The notes under the pieces are model-generated. The model saw only the letters and a program-made list of their open reading frames with translations. It had not been told where the DNA came from and did no database searches. Below, one piece after another: positions 24,886 to 36,520 of a stretch of 64,000 bases of DNA. The stretch's first letter is position 1. Every line of letters begins with the position of its first letter. Location: the NCBI RefSeq assembly GCF_004664715.2, contig NC_051067.1, positions 64,002,982 to 64,066,981 on the forward strand. The letters are read 5' to 3'. The translations under genes were made by a program, and so were the position numbers. This DNA is from Peromyscus leucopus. Its lineage: Eukaryota; Chordata; Mammalia; Rodentia; Cricetidae.

Positions 24886-25892
24886 CTGTGGGGAGACCGC
24901 AGGGTTAGTCTTGGGGTTCTGGGTCAAAGGGTCCCATGAAAGCCATAGGACTGGAGTGTAAAAGCCTATGAGGCTCAGGGCATCTAGCCAACGGGTTGCC
25001 CTGGAAACCCAGGTACTTCCCTAGGCCCCAGGTGAGGAAGGGAGCTAAGAGTCCCTGGAGGCAGAGCCAGGGAAGTGGAAGTACACCTAGGATTCGCGCA
25101 GGGTTTCCTCTAAAAAGTGTTGACCAAAATCAGTAACAAAATGTCTAACAGAGGCTCTACTCTGATTGAACCAAATAGTACTCTGAAATGAATGCCAATG
25201 GCTGTTTCTTATAAGGACTCTAAAATGGAACCCCTAAACATGAACGATACAAACACCTACCAGTAGTATCAAGACTTTGCCTCTGAGCCACTCTGCTCAT
25301 CCACCAATATCAATCAACAAGAGATAGATAATGGTACCAAATGCTAGAACTACATATGCATATTCCTAGCGACCCACCAATATCAATCAACAAGAGATAG
25401 ATAATGGTACCAAATGCTAGAACTACATATGCATATTCCTAGCGACTCCTGACTACATACATACAGGCAGAAGTACATAGCCCTTACCAGTGACCTTCCA
25501 TGATCTGGCTTTACAACATTAGAAAAGGATTGTGATTCAGTGAAGCCATTTTCTGATCATTTTAAATGTATGCCTTGAGACATTAAGATGAGTCCAGAAC
25601 AGATGCAGGCCTCACGAGAAAGGTCTCTGAGGAATGGGGAGCAGAGATTAGCCTGGGGTATACGAGGCTGCTGCACTTCCCACATTAACTGGGCTAGTTT
25701 TCCTGCCCTCTCTCCTACGAGGATCCTTATTAGCTCTCTCCAGGAGACTGGACAGTTGGCTGTATGAGTGTCCAGGGTAAAGTAGGCAGGATGGAATCTG
25801 ACTCTAGCTCACCTGTTCTTGGGGCTACACTGTCTCCTTGTACCAAGGTGTGGACCAGAAAGGCAGGTAGTCTGAAGGCCCAGCAGACTCAC
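24886..25892 (-). other. Frmd4a: Frmd4a intron with 73-bp tandem duplication
   Basis: No SINE. The notable content is an exact 73-bp tandem duplication at 25301-25446. Nothing else was recognised. Confidence 0.85.
25301..25446 (+). repeat. perfect 73-bp tandem duplication
   Basis: The unit at 25301-25373 (starts 'ccaccaatatcaatcaacaa', ends 'tattcctagcgac') is repeated without a visible mismatch at 25374-25446. It is unique DNA, not a SINE. It is either a very recent duplication or an assembly artefact. Confidence 0.98.
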
Positions 25893-26057
25893 CTTGTGGA
25901 GTGAACGTAGTGGGGACTCCGGACACGCAGGTCTGGGGTGGATGGCATGCTAGACTGGGAATTCCAGTGTGGGAGGCCTCGGATGGGGCTGTTCTGCAGG
26001 GAGCTGCTTACTCCTGCCTCAGTACAGCTTCCTGTACTGGGGAAACGCTTGTGGCTG
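25893..26057 (-). CDS. Frmd4a: Frmd4a exon (165 nt), Ser-rich tail
   Basis: It encodes SHKRFPSTGSCTEAGVSSSL then QNSPIRGLPHWNSQSSMPST then PDLRVRSPHYVHST, closely matching human FRMD4A, with CTEAGVSSSLQN where I recall CAEAGGGSNSLQN in human. The acceptor is ctgcttgcag and the donor gtgagt. It enters by completing a Ser codon and leaves with two bases of an Arg codon. The human-rodent difference is a local in-frame change in a disordered stretch. Confidence 0.94.
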
Positions 26058-26748
26058 CTGCAAGCAGAGGAAAGCCATGCTGGTCACATAATGTGGCACC
26101 TTTCCCCAGTGGTAGGGGCTGACTAGCGTGGGACAGTGAATCTGACTGTAGGGAAAGCTTACCCAGGACTCCAACTCTCACTGTCCCACTGGAGGGGGCT
26201 TTGTCCCCTCCACCTCTGCAGTCAGCACAGCGTATTGTTTTCCAAGAAACAAAATTCCTGTTCGGGCACCCTCTTGGGGGCTGTGTGATTATGGAAAATG
26301 GCAACAACAGAAGCAAACCTGAAATGTCTTCCAAGTCATCTCTACGATGTTGATATTAACCTAGTAATGAGCTGCTAATGTGCATCTTGCATTGCAGCAG
26401 CTTGGCTCCAGAAATCGGCTGGAAGATGGCTTAGGTTCTGCACCACCTTGGGGAGCCTCTGATTGGACTCTCCTTTGCATTCTGGAATACTGCTGGCTAC
26501 AATTTCCTAATTAATTCCTGTGGAATTTAACGGCATTAGCGCCATCTGCCAACAGGTTGATTGTGAGCCAAGCCATTGGTATTTTCCCTCTGGATGACAA
26601 ATCTGTACTTCTGGGAGGCTGACGGTAGAGGGCTTTGTGAGCAAAGCTGAACTACTCATCCTCTGGGAATACCGTGATGGGTGGGGCCACCTTTCGATTC
26701 TGCTCAAGCCAGCCAGAGACCTCATTTGGGTGTCCCTACCCAACTCAC
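26058..26748 (-). other. Frmd4a: Frmd4a intron, conserved-looking
   Basis: This short intron is free of repeats. The part 26340-26600 looks like constrained non-coding DNA (homeobox-like AATTAATT and a GCGCCATCTGC site); see findings. No exon was recognised. Confidence 0.7.
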
Positions 26749-26992
26749 CTGGAATGACTGTGGGAGGAGCGTTTCTTCACCTTCTCATAAGGCTCATCTA
26801 GAGAGGACTCGCTCCACATTTTGGGCTTTAAGGGTGACTTGTCATAGTCGGTGCGGTGATAGTGCATCTGCCTGAGGCCCTCCAGGGACTGTGGGGGAGG
26901 AGGCCTGTTGTGCGAGGATGATGGTGGCCGAGGAGGAAGTCCCTTGTGCGGAGACTGTAGGGGGGATATTGTGCTGGTAACCTGAGAGTCTT
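26749..26992 (-). CDS. Frmd4a: Frmd4a exon (244 nt), Pro-rich segment
   Basis: It encodes DSQVTSTISPLQSPHKGLPP then RPPSSSHNRPPPPQSLEGLR then QMHYHRTDYDKSPLKPKMWS then ESSLDEPYEKVKKRSSHSHS. The proline clusters (GLPPRPP, NRPPPPQ) are potential SH3-binding motifs. The acceptor is tatgcag and the donor gtgagt; phases fit both neighbours (2 + 80 codons + 2). Compared with the human protein as I remember it, two extra Ser residues sit in PPSSSHN. Confidence 0.95.
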
Positions 26993-27235
26993 CTGCATAG
27001 ACAGATAAGAGGAACTGATCAGTCATCATTTCCACACACCCAGAGATTTGCCCCAGACCACATCAGCACCTTGGAGCTACACATCAAAATATGTGCGATG
27101 ACCCTGCTGACCCTGCCTTGACTACAGAGCCTTAAACAGGGCAGTAAGTATCACTTTTAGTTAAGTGTGAATAAAGTCTGAATTGGAAGAATTGATCACT
27201 TCATACTAAACTGGCAAACGTAGTATTTAATGTTT

Positions 27236-27321
27236 TTTTTTTTTTTTAAATTGGTGCTAAGGAATGAACCCAGAGCCTCACACATGCTAAGCAAATGCTC
27301 TAGCATGGAGCTGTGCCATAA
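27236..27321 (-). repeat. ID-type SINE, antisense
   Basis: A T run followed by 'gaatgaacccagagcctcac' and 'gctaagcaaatgctctagca' is the reverse complement of an ID body. Confidence 0.75.
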
Positions 27322-27399
27322 TTTATGTTTGAAGAGACACTAGACAGATCTCGTTTGCTTTGGGGGGAGGAGTTAACTTTCCTGAGGATTTTATCAGCT

Positions 27400-27478
27400 C
27401 TGTTAATCACTGTGTCCTCAGGGTTAGAATGACAGCTGGCACCCAGTAGGTACTCAATAAATATTTGTTGGAGGAAAA
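27400..27478 (+). repeat. MIR/L2-like remnant
   Basis: 'ctggcacccagtaggtactc' followed by 'aataaatatttgttggagg' is the typical conserved end of an ancient mammalian repeat. Confidence 0.55.
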
Positions 27479-27597
27479 AAAAATGAAAGTATATCTGTCA
27501 AGTATAATTAAATGCTGGCAGATCTGGTTCTCTACCAGCCACGCTTCCCTCACAAGCGACTTAAACTCTGTATAGTCTTTTCTGGCATATTAAATTC

Positions 27598-27676
27598 TGT
27601 GATACCAGGATGGAGCCCAGGGCCTCATGCATGCTAGGCAAGTGCTCTCCACAGAGCTACATCCTCAGCGCTGATC
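27598..27676 (-). repeat. ID-type SINE, antisense
   Basis: 'gagcccagggcctcatgcat' and 'gctaggcaagtgctctccac' are the reverse complement of an ID element. Confidence 0.75.
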
Positions 27677-27804
27677 AAGGTGTTTTGGGGAAAGAGGGTC
27701 CCAGTCCCAATAAATAGCACCTACCCCTGCAATCTCTGGGGTGCAATAAATGGGCTGGATGACTTCCAAAGGAAGCAAATCCTTTTAGTCAAAGGAGACA
27801 TCTA

Positions 27805-27955
27805 ACCAGGCATAGTGACTCTTGCCTGTAATTCCAGCATTTGGTAGATGGAGACAGGCAAATCAGCAGCTCAAGGTCAGCTTCAGTTACATAGCGAGTT
27901 CAATACCATTCTGAGGTACCTAGGACCTGGTCCAGTTTGAAACAAAACAAAACAA
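27805..27955 (+). repeat. B1/B4-type SINE, diverged
   Basis: 'ggcatagtgactcttgcctg', 'taattccagcatttggtag' and 'acatagcgagttcaatacca' are a diverged 7SL-derived SINE with an A-rich end. Confidence 0.75.
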
Positions 27956-27978
27956 TCCCCAACCAAAAGGTGCCATCT

Positions 27979-28148
27979 GAGCTGGGCGGTAGCAGTGGCA
28001 CACGCCTTTAATCCCAGCACTCAGGAGGCAGAGGCAGGCAGATCTCTGTGAGTTTGAGGCCAGCCTGGTCTACAGAGCGAGTTCCAGGAACAGCTCCAAA
28101 GCTTTATGGAGAAACCCTGTCTCAGAAAAACAAAACAACAACAAAAAG
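27979..28148 (+). repeat. B1 SINE
   Basis: 'gagctgggcggtagcagtgg', 'cacgcctttaatcccagcac' and 'gagaaaccctgtctcag' with an A-rich tail form a full-length B1. Confidence 0.93.
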
Positions 28149-29652
28149 GGTCATCTGGAAGGAAATGAGCTATGGGCAGGCAGATAAGGAAGGAAACTAA
28201 GTAGAAATATGGAGGTGAAGGAAATGGTTATGAGCAGGAGGTGCCACTCAGCTGGGGGAGAGGGCAGAGCAAGTGAGCGAGGGAGGGAGGAAGGAATTGG
28301 AGTGAGCCTAGATAGCAAAAGACCTTGAATTCCAGATAAGGAGTTGAGATTTGGCCTAAAAGTTACAAGGAAAACTTTAACTCAAGCATAGATGTATGGG
28401 TGAAAATACTGTTTACAGGCCATCATTCTGGCAATTTTCACCCTGGGAAAAGCGACAGGAGAGACAAGGGGGGTTATGAAGAGATATGGTAATGGGAACC
28501 TGAGGTGCGGTGGCGTCGGAAGGAGATGGAATGCTCACAGGGAAGGGGGTGGGAGGCTACAGGGAAAGCCCCACCACCATTCATGAGATCCTATATCCAT
28601 TTTCAACTCTTGATTTTTTTTTTCATAGCCTAATTCTCAATCCCCAAAATTCAAAGGCCAGCTATCTGCTCTGGTCTACCCCTGCTTGTCCCTCAAATCA
28701 GACAGGAGGAGTCCCTAGCAAGTGAGAGCCTCAAGTGGGAACACAGGACACAAGAGGAGGCAGTTACGGCTGTGGGGTTGTCGGAGGCCTAGGACATGGG
28801 GGCGAAGCTGTAATCACGATGTCTCCAAATTAGCTAAGGACTACATACAGCCCTGGAGACTCCTGGTGCAAAGGCACTTTGTCAACTTGTTCCTTCCTCA
28901 GCAGGCCAGGGTGGCAGAGATCAATGGTGGGACTGGGGGGGTCTCGTTTTCCAAACAGCCTTCTGTGTTCTCACGGAACACCATGTCCTCCCCATCCACT
29001 TAATGCAGCAGACAGTAAAATTCGACAATCTGATTTCTTATAGCAAGGCCAAGACAACTGGGTAACTAGCTCCCCAGGCTTTCCCCTACATCAAGAGCAA
29101 TCGTTATTATTGTGGCAATTATGATGATTACTGTGACTTGGGTAGGCCTTTTATGTTTTCTGTCTCAATAGCCACTTACCACTGGCTGCCTGAGGTTTTC
29201 CTAGAGGGCAAAAAAAATTAACTGCCAGTTAATAGATTTCCATATAATTAGTGCCCTCATCGTCCAATGTTTTGGTTTAGCAACTACAGGAATAGTTTAG
29301 AAATGGTTCTAAGTTTGGAATGCTTGCTTCTGCTGAAGGGTTAGGAGGGGCTTTCAACTCTGATTTTCTAAGACCTGAGCAAGAAAATATCCTGGCAATT
29401 GCCAGATTTGAGAATTCAATAGGAAATAAACAGTTTCGAAGGTTGTCCATGTCACTAAAGGGGCATATCTTCTGTCTCAGAGAGGAGCACATAGGCCAGC
29501 TCCTTCCTGTAGCTCAGACTCTCCCAGTAGGTTCCAAGCTTTGTTGTGTAACCCAAATCAATGGCTACCTCTTTCCTTGTATGTCAGGACTGCCCAAAGG
29601 AAGATATACGTGATGAAGACTCTGCTTACATAAAAATTTCTACCTGTTTTTC

Positions 29653-29867
29653 CCATTTTTTTTTTTTTTTTGTGCTGAGGGCAGAACCCAGGACCTTGCA
29701 TTCCGGCAAGTGCTCTAGCACTGAACTCTACTCCCAGGCCCTTGTTTGTTTTTAGACACAAGCTCTTGCTCTATTGCTCCTGTTGGCCTTGAATTTTTGA
29801 TCCTCCCGTCTCTCTTTCCACCTCTCATGTGCTGGGGTTACAGGATTAAAGCTACCATGCCAGCCAA
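29653..29867 (-). repeat. B4 SINE (B1-ID fusion), antisense
   Basis: The + strand order is T run, reverse ID ('cagaacccaggaccttgcat'), then reverse B1-like body ('ctcatgtgctggggttacag'). Read on the - strand this is B1-like then ID then A tail, the layout of B4. Confidence 0.8.
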
Positions 29868-30254
29868 AAATATTCTTTGGCTATTATAAAAACAAAATTC
29901 CACTTCATGATTATCACTCGGGGGGTCCGGCCTTTTGGCTTATCTGGGCCATATTGGACAAACAATAATTCTCTTAGGCCATACATTTCCAGTAGTGTCC
30001 AACCCATGGCCCACAGGTTCTCAGGGCATGCATATATGTATTTTCTGTGCTACTGGAACACAAGGGCTGCAGGTTGGATAACCCTGGGAAGGAGGTGTCA
30101 ATGTAGCATGCACTATGAGCCCCACAGTGACTCTTGTGGGGGGGGGGGGAGGAGCCTGCCTCTTTCCTGTCTATAGCCATTCCCAGGCTGCCTCCAGAAT
30201 AATCCGGTTTAACCTGGAGTCCACTTTTAAGAGCAGGGAATGGGAAAAACCTAC

Positions 30255-30311
30255 CATCTTCAAGAACAAGGGCATCGGAGAGGGAGCTGTCTTCACTGGC
30301 GATGTTTCCAT
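30255..30311 (-). CDS. Frmd4a: Frmd4a exon (57 nt)
   Basis: This short exon reads GNIASEDSSLSDALVLED, entering after an acceptor (ttctag) by completing an Asp codon and leaving with one base of a Glu codon before gtaggt. It matches human FRMD4A exactly as I recall it. It is 57 nt, so skipping would keep the frame. An acidic, Ser-rich stretch. Confidence 0.94.
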
Positions 30312-32570
30312 CTAGAAGACAAAAAGTGAAAGTCTCCAGGGTTAACACATTCTGGAAACAAAGCCCTGTGTGCAGGAAAGACCAGCCTGCCTCCTCCCCC
30401 ATCCTGACAACGCTCTCCCATCTTTTCTGCATCGGCAAGGAAAGAAGCCAGGAAAGAAAGACATGGTTGGGTGTTTCCTTTGACAGTCCCTGTGGTGGGT
30501 TTCGAGCACACCCTCCCCACCCCAGCTCTGCAAGGGGTCCTAGTCTTTGTGTGCTTATGCTCTTGTTCGCCAGATACTGCGGCTTAGCAACCCTAGAAAG
30601 GTGGCGGGGCCTGGTTAAGCCACATCATTGTCCTGGAGCAAACTCGGGACAAGTACCAGCCAAACCAAAGAAGTCAGCAGCTGTTAGTCAACAGATCCGA
30701 AACCAGGGGAGGGAACTTAGTTTTGCTCACATGGTAATAAATGGTTTCTCAATGAACTTAAGTCATTAGCAGAGAAAACAAGCATGCTAACTACAGACTC
30801 CATCTCTCCAAAGCTTGTTTTTATAGTCACCACCATTCAATTAAGAACATGCCTGAGAGGGCACAGTAAAACAATCCTCTCTCCCACTGGGGAAACTGAG
30901 GTACTCCCAGGAAAGAGGGGGTTTGTCTGAAGTGACTCTACTCTCTGGGAAACGTCAGCAAAGGTCCAAAGTCTTCAGATTCTGAGTGTATCGTTCAACT
31001 CTTGAGATGAAACATTTGCTGGGGATCTAAGGTGCTTACTCCCTCGCTTCTAACGCAGATGGGCCTCTGTGATGAAAACATTACTCCATTGTGGCAGCAA
31101 AGGGGAAGGCAGATTCTCGAGCAGCTAACCAAACATGGCTGGAGGCTTGCATGGGAGGGATCAGGAGCTGGCACGGGTAGTGGTTTAGATGCCAGTGCTG
31201 CCGCCAGACCCAAGAGAATAGCCTTCCTTCAGGCAGGCCTCAGAATGGGCTCCCCGAGGCCACCTGGTGAGATAGGCACCCCCAGGCTGCTCTTCCCAGC
31301 CATAGCTCTGATGGTTCTTCTAGATGTTTCCACAGAGCAGGGAAGTTCAAATGCCTCTGAGGAGGCCCTCAAAGAGGTGATGACAGAGAAGGGCTGACTC
31401 ACTGTAGCCCTGTTAGGAAGCGGGGGAGAGTTCCACTTTCATGGCAAGGGACGACAGAATAAGATACAGAAAGATGGGCACTCCTGAGTTCCTAGAGCAA
31501 AAGGACGACTTTTCTGGTCAGCTCTATCCCTCCCAACTAGGAACTCACTTTCTCCCTGTTATTTGATAGATGAACTCCAAGGAGACAGAGGGCTTTGACT
31601 TTGATATCTTGTAATCTCCAATCCACCACAGCCTCCTTAGTATCCCCATGTTTTCAGGAGACAGATCTATATCTACATGTTATATATAACACAGGTTATC
31701 ATTTTCCCCATTGTAAGTGTTCAGGGGCCTTCAGTACACCAACATGATTACACCACCGCACCACCACCCATCTTCTCCTTGGATTAGGGCTTTCCTTTCC
31801 CAACTAGAAACCTTGCACTCACCCATTCCCACCACCACAAAGCTCTCAGAAACCCCTGTATCAGTTCCTGTCTTCCTAGAACTAAGGTATTCTCAAGACA
31901 TGTACCCTCTGGGAGAGTACTAACCTACATTACCAAGAATTCGAGGAACTAGAGGAAAGATGGTAACAGTGGGAGAAACTTGATGCTTGTTGGTGGATTT
32001 GAAGGTATTTCCTTCTAGTTTACCATCCTCACTCAACACAATGCCTGAGCCCGGATCAGAACACGCACTCCAGACAATCCACGAGGGGCAGTCTAATACT
32101 TCACACTGCAGTTCTTAGGATAAGAAGCTCCTGCTAATAGGATTGGGTAGAGGGGGACAGACGGGGGACAGGGTGGTGGCCTGAAGGACTCACTCCAATA
32201 CCCTAGCTGTGCACTTTGCCTTTCTAGTCTTGGGAAAAGAGGTTCAGTTTCTGAGCACTGCAGAGTTTCAGCTATGTTGAGGCTGGGCTGGGCTAGCACA
32301 GTAACTTCCATAGTTCATGGTGACATCTGAAAAGAGAGCTGGCTCATCCCTGCAGGTTCCTCCAGGGCAATAAGTGACATGGAGGTTCTGTGTATGGTCT
32401 CTTTCATCCGTGCCTCCACATGACTTGATTATTAGGATGGACTGTCGGGCTTACCCATTCCCTTTCCTGGATGGATGGATGATAAGGTACATGGGTAAGA
32501 GGCTATTTAGATCCTGCAAGGACCTGGTTGTCGGGGAGCAGCAGGGAAGGAGTTTGTGGGTGGCACTGAC
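30312..32570 (-). other. Frmd4a: Frmd4a intron
   Basis: No young SINE and no extra exon was recognised. The frames at 30302-30769 and 31032-31397 (+ strand) lack any family signal. Possibly weak MIR-like sequence near 30870-30950. Confidence 0.7.
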
Positions 32571-32799
32571 CGTCAATGACTAGTGATGCCCTCTGGGTGG
32601 GTTTCTTCCCTGACTTGATGCGGTTCTCGTTGATTGCATTTTCAATCTCCTGCAGCTTTTTCAGTGCGTTCAGGTAAGAGGTTTTTCTCTGCTTCTTCAG
32701 TTTTTTGCTGACATTGGGGTCACTGGCTAGGCGGCGGGCAGCCTCGGTGATCTGGGACTGAATTGCAAACTCTCGTTCCAGACGTTCCAGCTCAGCTTC
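32571..32799 (-). CDS. Frmd4a: Frmd4a exon (229 nt), coiled-coil part of cytohesin-binding region
   Basis: It encodes EAELERLEREFAIQSQITEA then ARRLASDPNVSKKLKKQRKT then SYLNALKKLQEIENAINENR then IKSGKKPTQRASLVID. The heptad-like charged pattern (LERLEREF, LKKLQEIENAI) fits a coiled coil. The segment belongs to the conserved region shared by FRMD4A, FRMD4B, INAVA and CCDC120 (DUF3338/CUPID) that binds cytohesins. The acceptor is ctcccacag and the donor gtcagt. The frame is intact and nearly identical to human (VID for IID). Confidence 0.96.
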
Positions 32800-33815
32800 C
32801 TGTGGGAGGTAAAATCAATGCTTACAGCTTCCAAAGATCCTGCTGCCCAACAAGACCCTACCCTGCCCGCCTTTAGCTCAGTCCTCTGCTCCAGCTTTTC
32901 CGATCTTCCTTTCTCCCACCTCTACCAAGGTCTGTTGAAGACCAAGCCTTAGAGGAAATTCAGAACCCCCCATTGCTATCCTTTTCTTTCTACTTGGGGC
33001 ATAAGACACAGCATGACTTCTGGAGCAGCCTTCTGTTACTGTCCTCTAGGATTTGCTCATACGTGGACCTCTCCTGATCCTCCCACGCATGCCCTCTGTC
33101 ATACAATCTTTGTGTGTCTCATGTTAGGACACATCCCCACTCACCCGTGTGACTTCTGGAAGCTCTTTCTGCAAGCCCTAACTCTTCTTTTCACACTTGT
33201 GTGTTCATAAAAGCCCTTCCGGGCCCTCTAAGAGGCAAAGATGATGTGGGGGTGGGTAGTGAAACCAGTTTCCCCCTGCTCCTTGGGTAGGTGTTGGACT
33301 CTCTCCCTTCCTGCCTTCTTTTGTAATTCCCTCGTATCTCTCTCACTTCCTTTGGCCCTTCTATCAAGATGAGTCTCCCCTGTGATCTGGGCCTGGGAGA
33401 AATGAGGCTGTGATGCCAGATTTGCCCGGAAGAACCCAGAAGATAGTGCCCTGGACGGAACGTTTGCTGCTGGTCTAGTGTCCAGATGTCTCCTCTGCAG
33501 ATGTATACACACTAGGGGTGGAGGCAGATCATGTATGTGTGTTATGATCTGTGGATGAATGCAGAATCCCTTTAAATATCAAGCAGTTCGTTTCTTTATT
33601 TCTTCTCTTCCCTGGTTTTTATGCTTTGGATGTAAACTAGCCCTCGTGTTTGGCTACCAGCTGCTGGCACTGGTTTAGAAAGTTGTGTAGCCTGGAGGAA
33701 GCGAGTCCCAGTTAGAAGAAGGAGGGTGACTGGGCATGTGGTGGGGTGGGAGAGGTTGGGACTGATAACTCCGCCTGCTGCCCAGCTTCTCTGTTTCCTA
33801 CTGCTGCCAAGATTT

Positions 33816-33974
33816 TTTTGTTTTGTTTTGTTTTTTGAGACAGGGTTTCTCTGTGTAGCTTTGTGCCTTTCTTGGATCTCGCTCTGTAGACCAGGCTGGC
33901 CTCGAACTCACAGAGTTCCACCTGCCTCTGCCTCCCAAGTGCTCGGATTAAAGGCATGCACCACCACTGCCCGG
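33816..33974 (-). repeat. B1 SINE with 15-base target-site duplication
   Basis: 'gagacagggtttctctgtgt' and 'ggattaaaggcatgcaccac' define a B1 in - orientation. The 15-base 'ctgctgccaagattt' is found at 33801-33815 and 33975-33989, so the insertion is relatively young. Confidence 0.95.
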
Positions 33975-35224
33975 CTGCTGCCAAGATTTAACAAGGCTCA
34001 CCAAGTGCTCTAGCCTCCAGGCTCTCCTCCATGGTAAAATGATAGTCCTGGAAAGCACGGGCCAGGATGTCGCTCTTGTCAGGCATTTCCTCATAGTGTC
34101 AAGACAGTCAGCTGACTTACATTGGAACTACTTCATCAAAGCTGGCTCTAAGCAGCAAGAGTCACTCTGGAGCTTGAGTATCTGGTGGGTGCAAGGGCAC
34201 TAGCAGCCTGGGCGCATTCTGGGAGCTCATAGGAGATATGGACTCCAATAAAGCCCATACTACATAAATCTATGATGACCACACAGTGGCTTCTCTTTCC
34301 CAGTACCCACACGTGGCCATTGGAGACCACATATCTTGCCCTAGATGATTTGCAGTTATGTTAAAGTTGGACTGACCAAACTAAGGAAGAGGAGACTGCG
34401 TGTTTCCTGGATTCCACATGTCTTCCTCTTATGGTAGCCCGACAGGGTGCCTCTGAGCACAACAGGCCAGACTGGGAGAGCAGGGAGCGGGGGTGTCTAC
34501 TAAGGAAATGCTCTTTGCCTGATTTCAATGACTTTTGAGCACTCCAAGTCTAGAGGAGGCAGGAACCAGGAGTGGGAGGAAAAAGTAAGAGCTAAAAGGA
34601 ACCACTTAGAGGAAGAATAAACTCCTTCCAGATCCTTCCAGTGCTGGCCACACTTGTCCTCTCAGAGGAAGAAGGATATCAACATGGACTCCTGCCCAGA
34701 GCCTTGGGACAGGGACAAAGCCTCGGCTGTAAATTTGGGCTCCCTGAAGCAGCTGTCCCTGGGCGGTTATGATAACTCTGGTCCAAGACACTGACCCTGA
34801 GATTTGCGGGCGTCCAGAACAAGTCTTGCTATTTCAACTGAGCCAAGGACAAGACTGAATGCCTTGTCTGTGGAAATGGTCATATGGCTAGGAAAGCAAT
34901 AGGGGATCCAAGAGAGCTGGGGCAGCACAGAGCAAGAGGGAGCCTCTTCCTGTCCGGAGGAAGCTCTGCAGAATTCTATCTGCTTCCTCTTACGAATTTC
35001 AGAAAGATGCACAGGGGCCAGCAAGGATTTCTCAGAGCTCTGGAGTCAGCGTTCTTGAAAAGTAGGAAGGACTGCAATACAACAGTGGGAAATCCAGGCG
35101 TGGAAGGACACTCATTTAAGGTGGGGTGCTCTTCTTAAAGCTCAAGCTGTGATGACGATCCAGCTCGGGAAGACAGCTGACACATGGTGCTCTAAATCAC
35201 GCCCCTCTTTTGACATCTCATCTC

Positions 35225-35350
35225 TATTTCCAGCAGCTGTTTGCTGAGCATCAGGCATGTGTTAAGTATCCAGTGAAATGTTCTCCTAGCTCATTTAATC
35301 CTAGTGATAACCCAGAAAACTCAGCACCAAGAACTTGAGCATAAGGAGGA
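35225..35350 (-). repeat. MIR SINE, antisense
   Basis: 'gctgagcatcaggcatgtgt' then 'tagctcatttaatcctagtg' and 'gataacccagaaaactcagc' resemble the reverse complement of the MIR 3' half. Confidence 0.6.
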
Positions 35351-36013
35351 GGAAGCGGCCTGATTAGGTATCACTTTGGATGAAGCATTCGGGTGTGCCC
35401 AGCAGACTTCCAGAGAATCTGTAACGACAGGCCTCAGGCATGGGCCTGAACGCATGTCCTCCGCCTTCACACTGACCCTGTTTTAGGAGACTGTCTTTCT
35501 CCAAGTTCCTTAACAAGCTAAAAGTACCTTGCTTTTCTTTCCCTTTGTGGTGGTAACTCTTCATTGTCAAGTGTCTGAGAGGGATTCCTAGACTAGGTTC
35601 ACTGGAGTGGGAAGACCCTCCCTAAATGTCAGTGACACCGGTCCACAGATGGAGGAAGCGAGCGGAGCACAACGCTCATCCTTCTCTGCTTCCCGACTGC
35701 AGAGGCAGCATCACCTGCGGCCTCAAGCTCCTGGCCATGCCTCCCCACCGAGACTGCGTCCTCACCTGTGCGCCAAAGGAAACCGACCTCCCTCCCCCTT
35801 TGCCTTCCTCCGCTCTTATCAGGACATTTTATCCCCGCAACAAGACAAGTACCTAATGTACTTTGAGTCCTGAACTTGTCTTAAGTCTTCTATTTACTAG
35901 CTCATTAATCAGCAACTCCAGTCAGAAAGAAATTTGGGAAGACCTGAGGCCTGAAGGTAAACCTGGCTTTTTGTTTCTCTTCAATGAGGGCTGGATGCTT
36001 TGTCTGTTATTTT

Positions 36014-36145
36014 TGTCAAGACAGTATCTTACTGTGTAGTTCTGACCGTCCTGGAACTCACTCTGTAGACCAGGCTGGCCTCGAACTCACAGAGATCTGC
36101 CTGCCTCTGCCTCCCGAGTGTTGGGGTTAAAGGTGTGCACCACCG
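36014..36145 (-). repeat. B1 SINE next to an exon
   Basis: 'gtgtagttctgaccgtcctg', 'gaccaggctggcctcgaact' and 'gttaaaggtgtgcaccacc' define a B1 in - orientation, sense with respect to Frmd4a, in the intron just after the 123-nt exon. Confidence 0.9.
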
Positions 36146-36251
36146 GAAACAATGAAGAAATTACGCAGAACCTAGTAGCTCCAGCAAGTGGGGCAAATAA
36201 GGATAATGCAAAAGGGATAATGGGAAAGACTCCATCACCAGAGGAACATAC

Positions 36252-36374
36252 CTCTCCTTTAGGCAGAATTTTCTGTTCGTCTAGCTTGAAGGCTGTCCCA
36301 ATTCTTCTCCGAACAATAGGTGGTTCCTCTCCTGGATCCAGGGGATATTCAACAGGCAGTTTGCCTGTGAGCTC
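36252..36374 (-). CDS. Frmd4a: Frmd4a exon (123 nt), middle of cytohesin-binding region
   Basis: It encodes [20 protein letters not shown] then [20 protein letters not shown] and E, identical to human as remembered. It is flanked by acceptor catgcag and donor gtatgt. It starts and ends in phase 0 (41 codons), so its skipping would keep the frame while removing the core of the DUF3338/CUPID region. SINEs in opposite orientation lie close on both sides (36014-36145 and 36521-36745). Confidence 0.96.
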
Positions 36375-36520
36375 CTGCATGTGCGGAAGAGCATTAAGAG
36401 AGGTTGTAAATCATCAGGGGACACGCTTGTCTTTGTTCCAGAACACACATCCAAAGTACAGACCTGATGATTATGTGAGACCCGTTAGCCACAGCACTAT
36501 GCCTAACTAAGAGTTTATGA

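Larger units (their letters stand above)
26993..30254 (-). other. Frmd4a: Frmd4a intron rich in SINEs
   Basis: It contains ID remnants at 27236-27321 and 27598-27676, a MIR/L2-like remnant at 27400-27478, a B4/B1-like copy at 27805-27955, a B1 at 27979-28148 and a B4 at 29653-29867. A G run lies at 30137-30149. No additional exon was seen. Confidence 0.75.
32800..36251 (-). other. Frmd4a: Frmd4a intron with B1 copies
   Basis: It contains a B1 at 33816-33974 with target-site duplication, an old MIR copy at 35225-35350 and a B1 at 36014-36145 only 106 bases from the next exon. No other exon was recognised. Confidence 0.75.
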
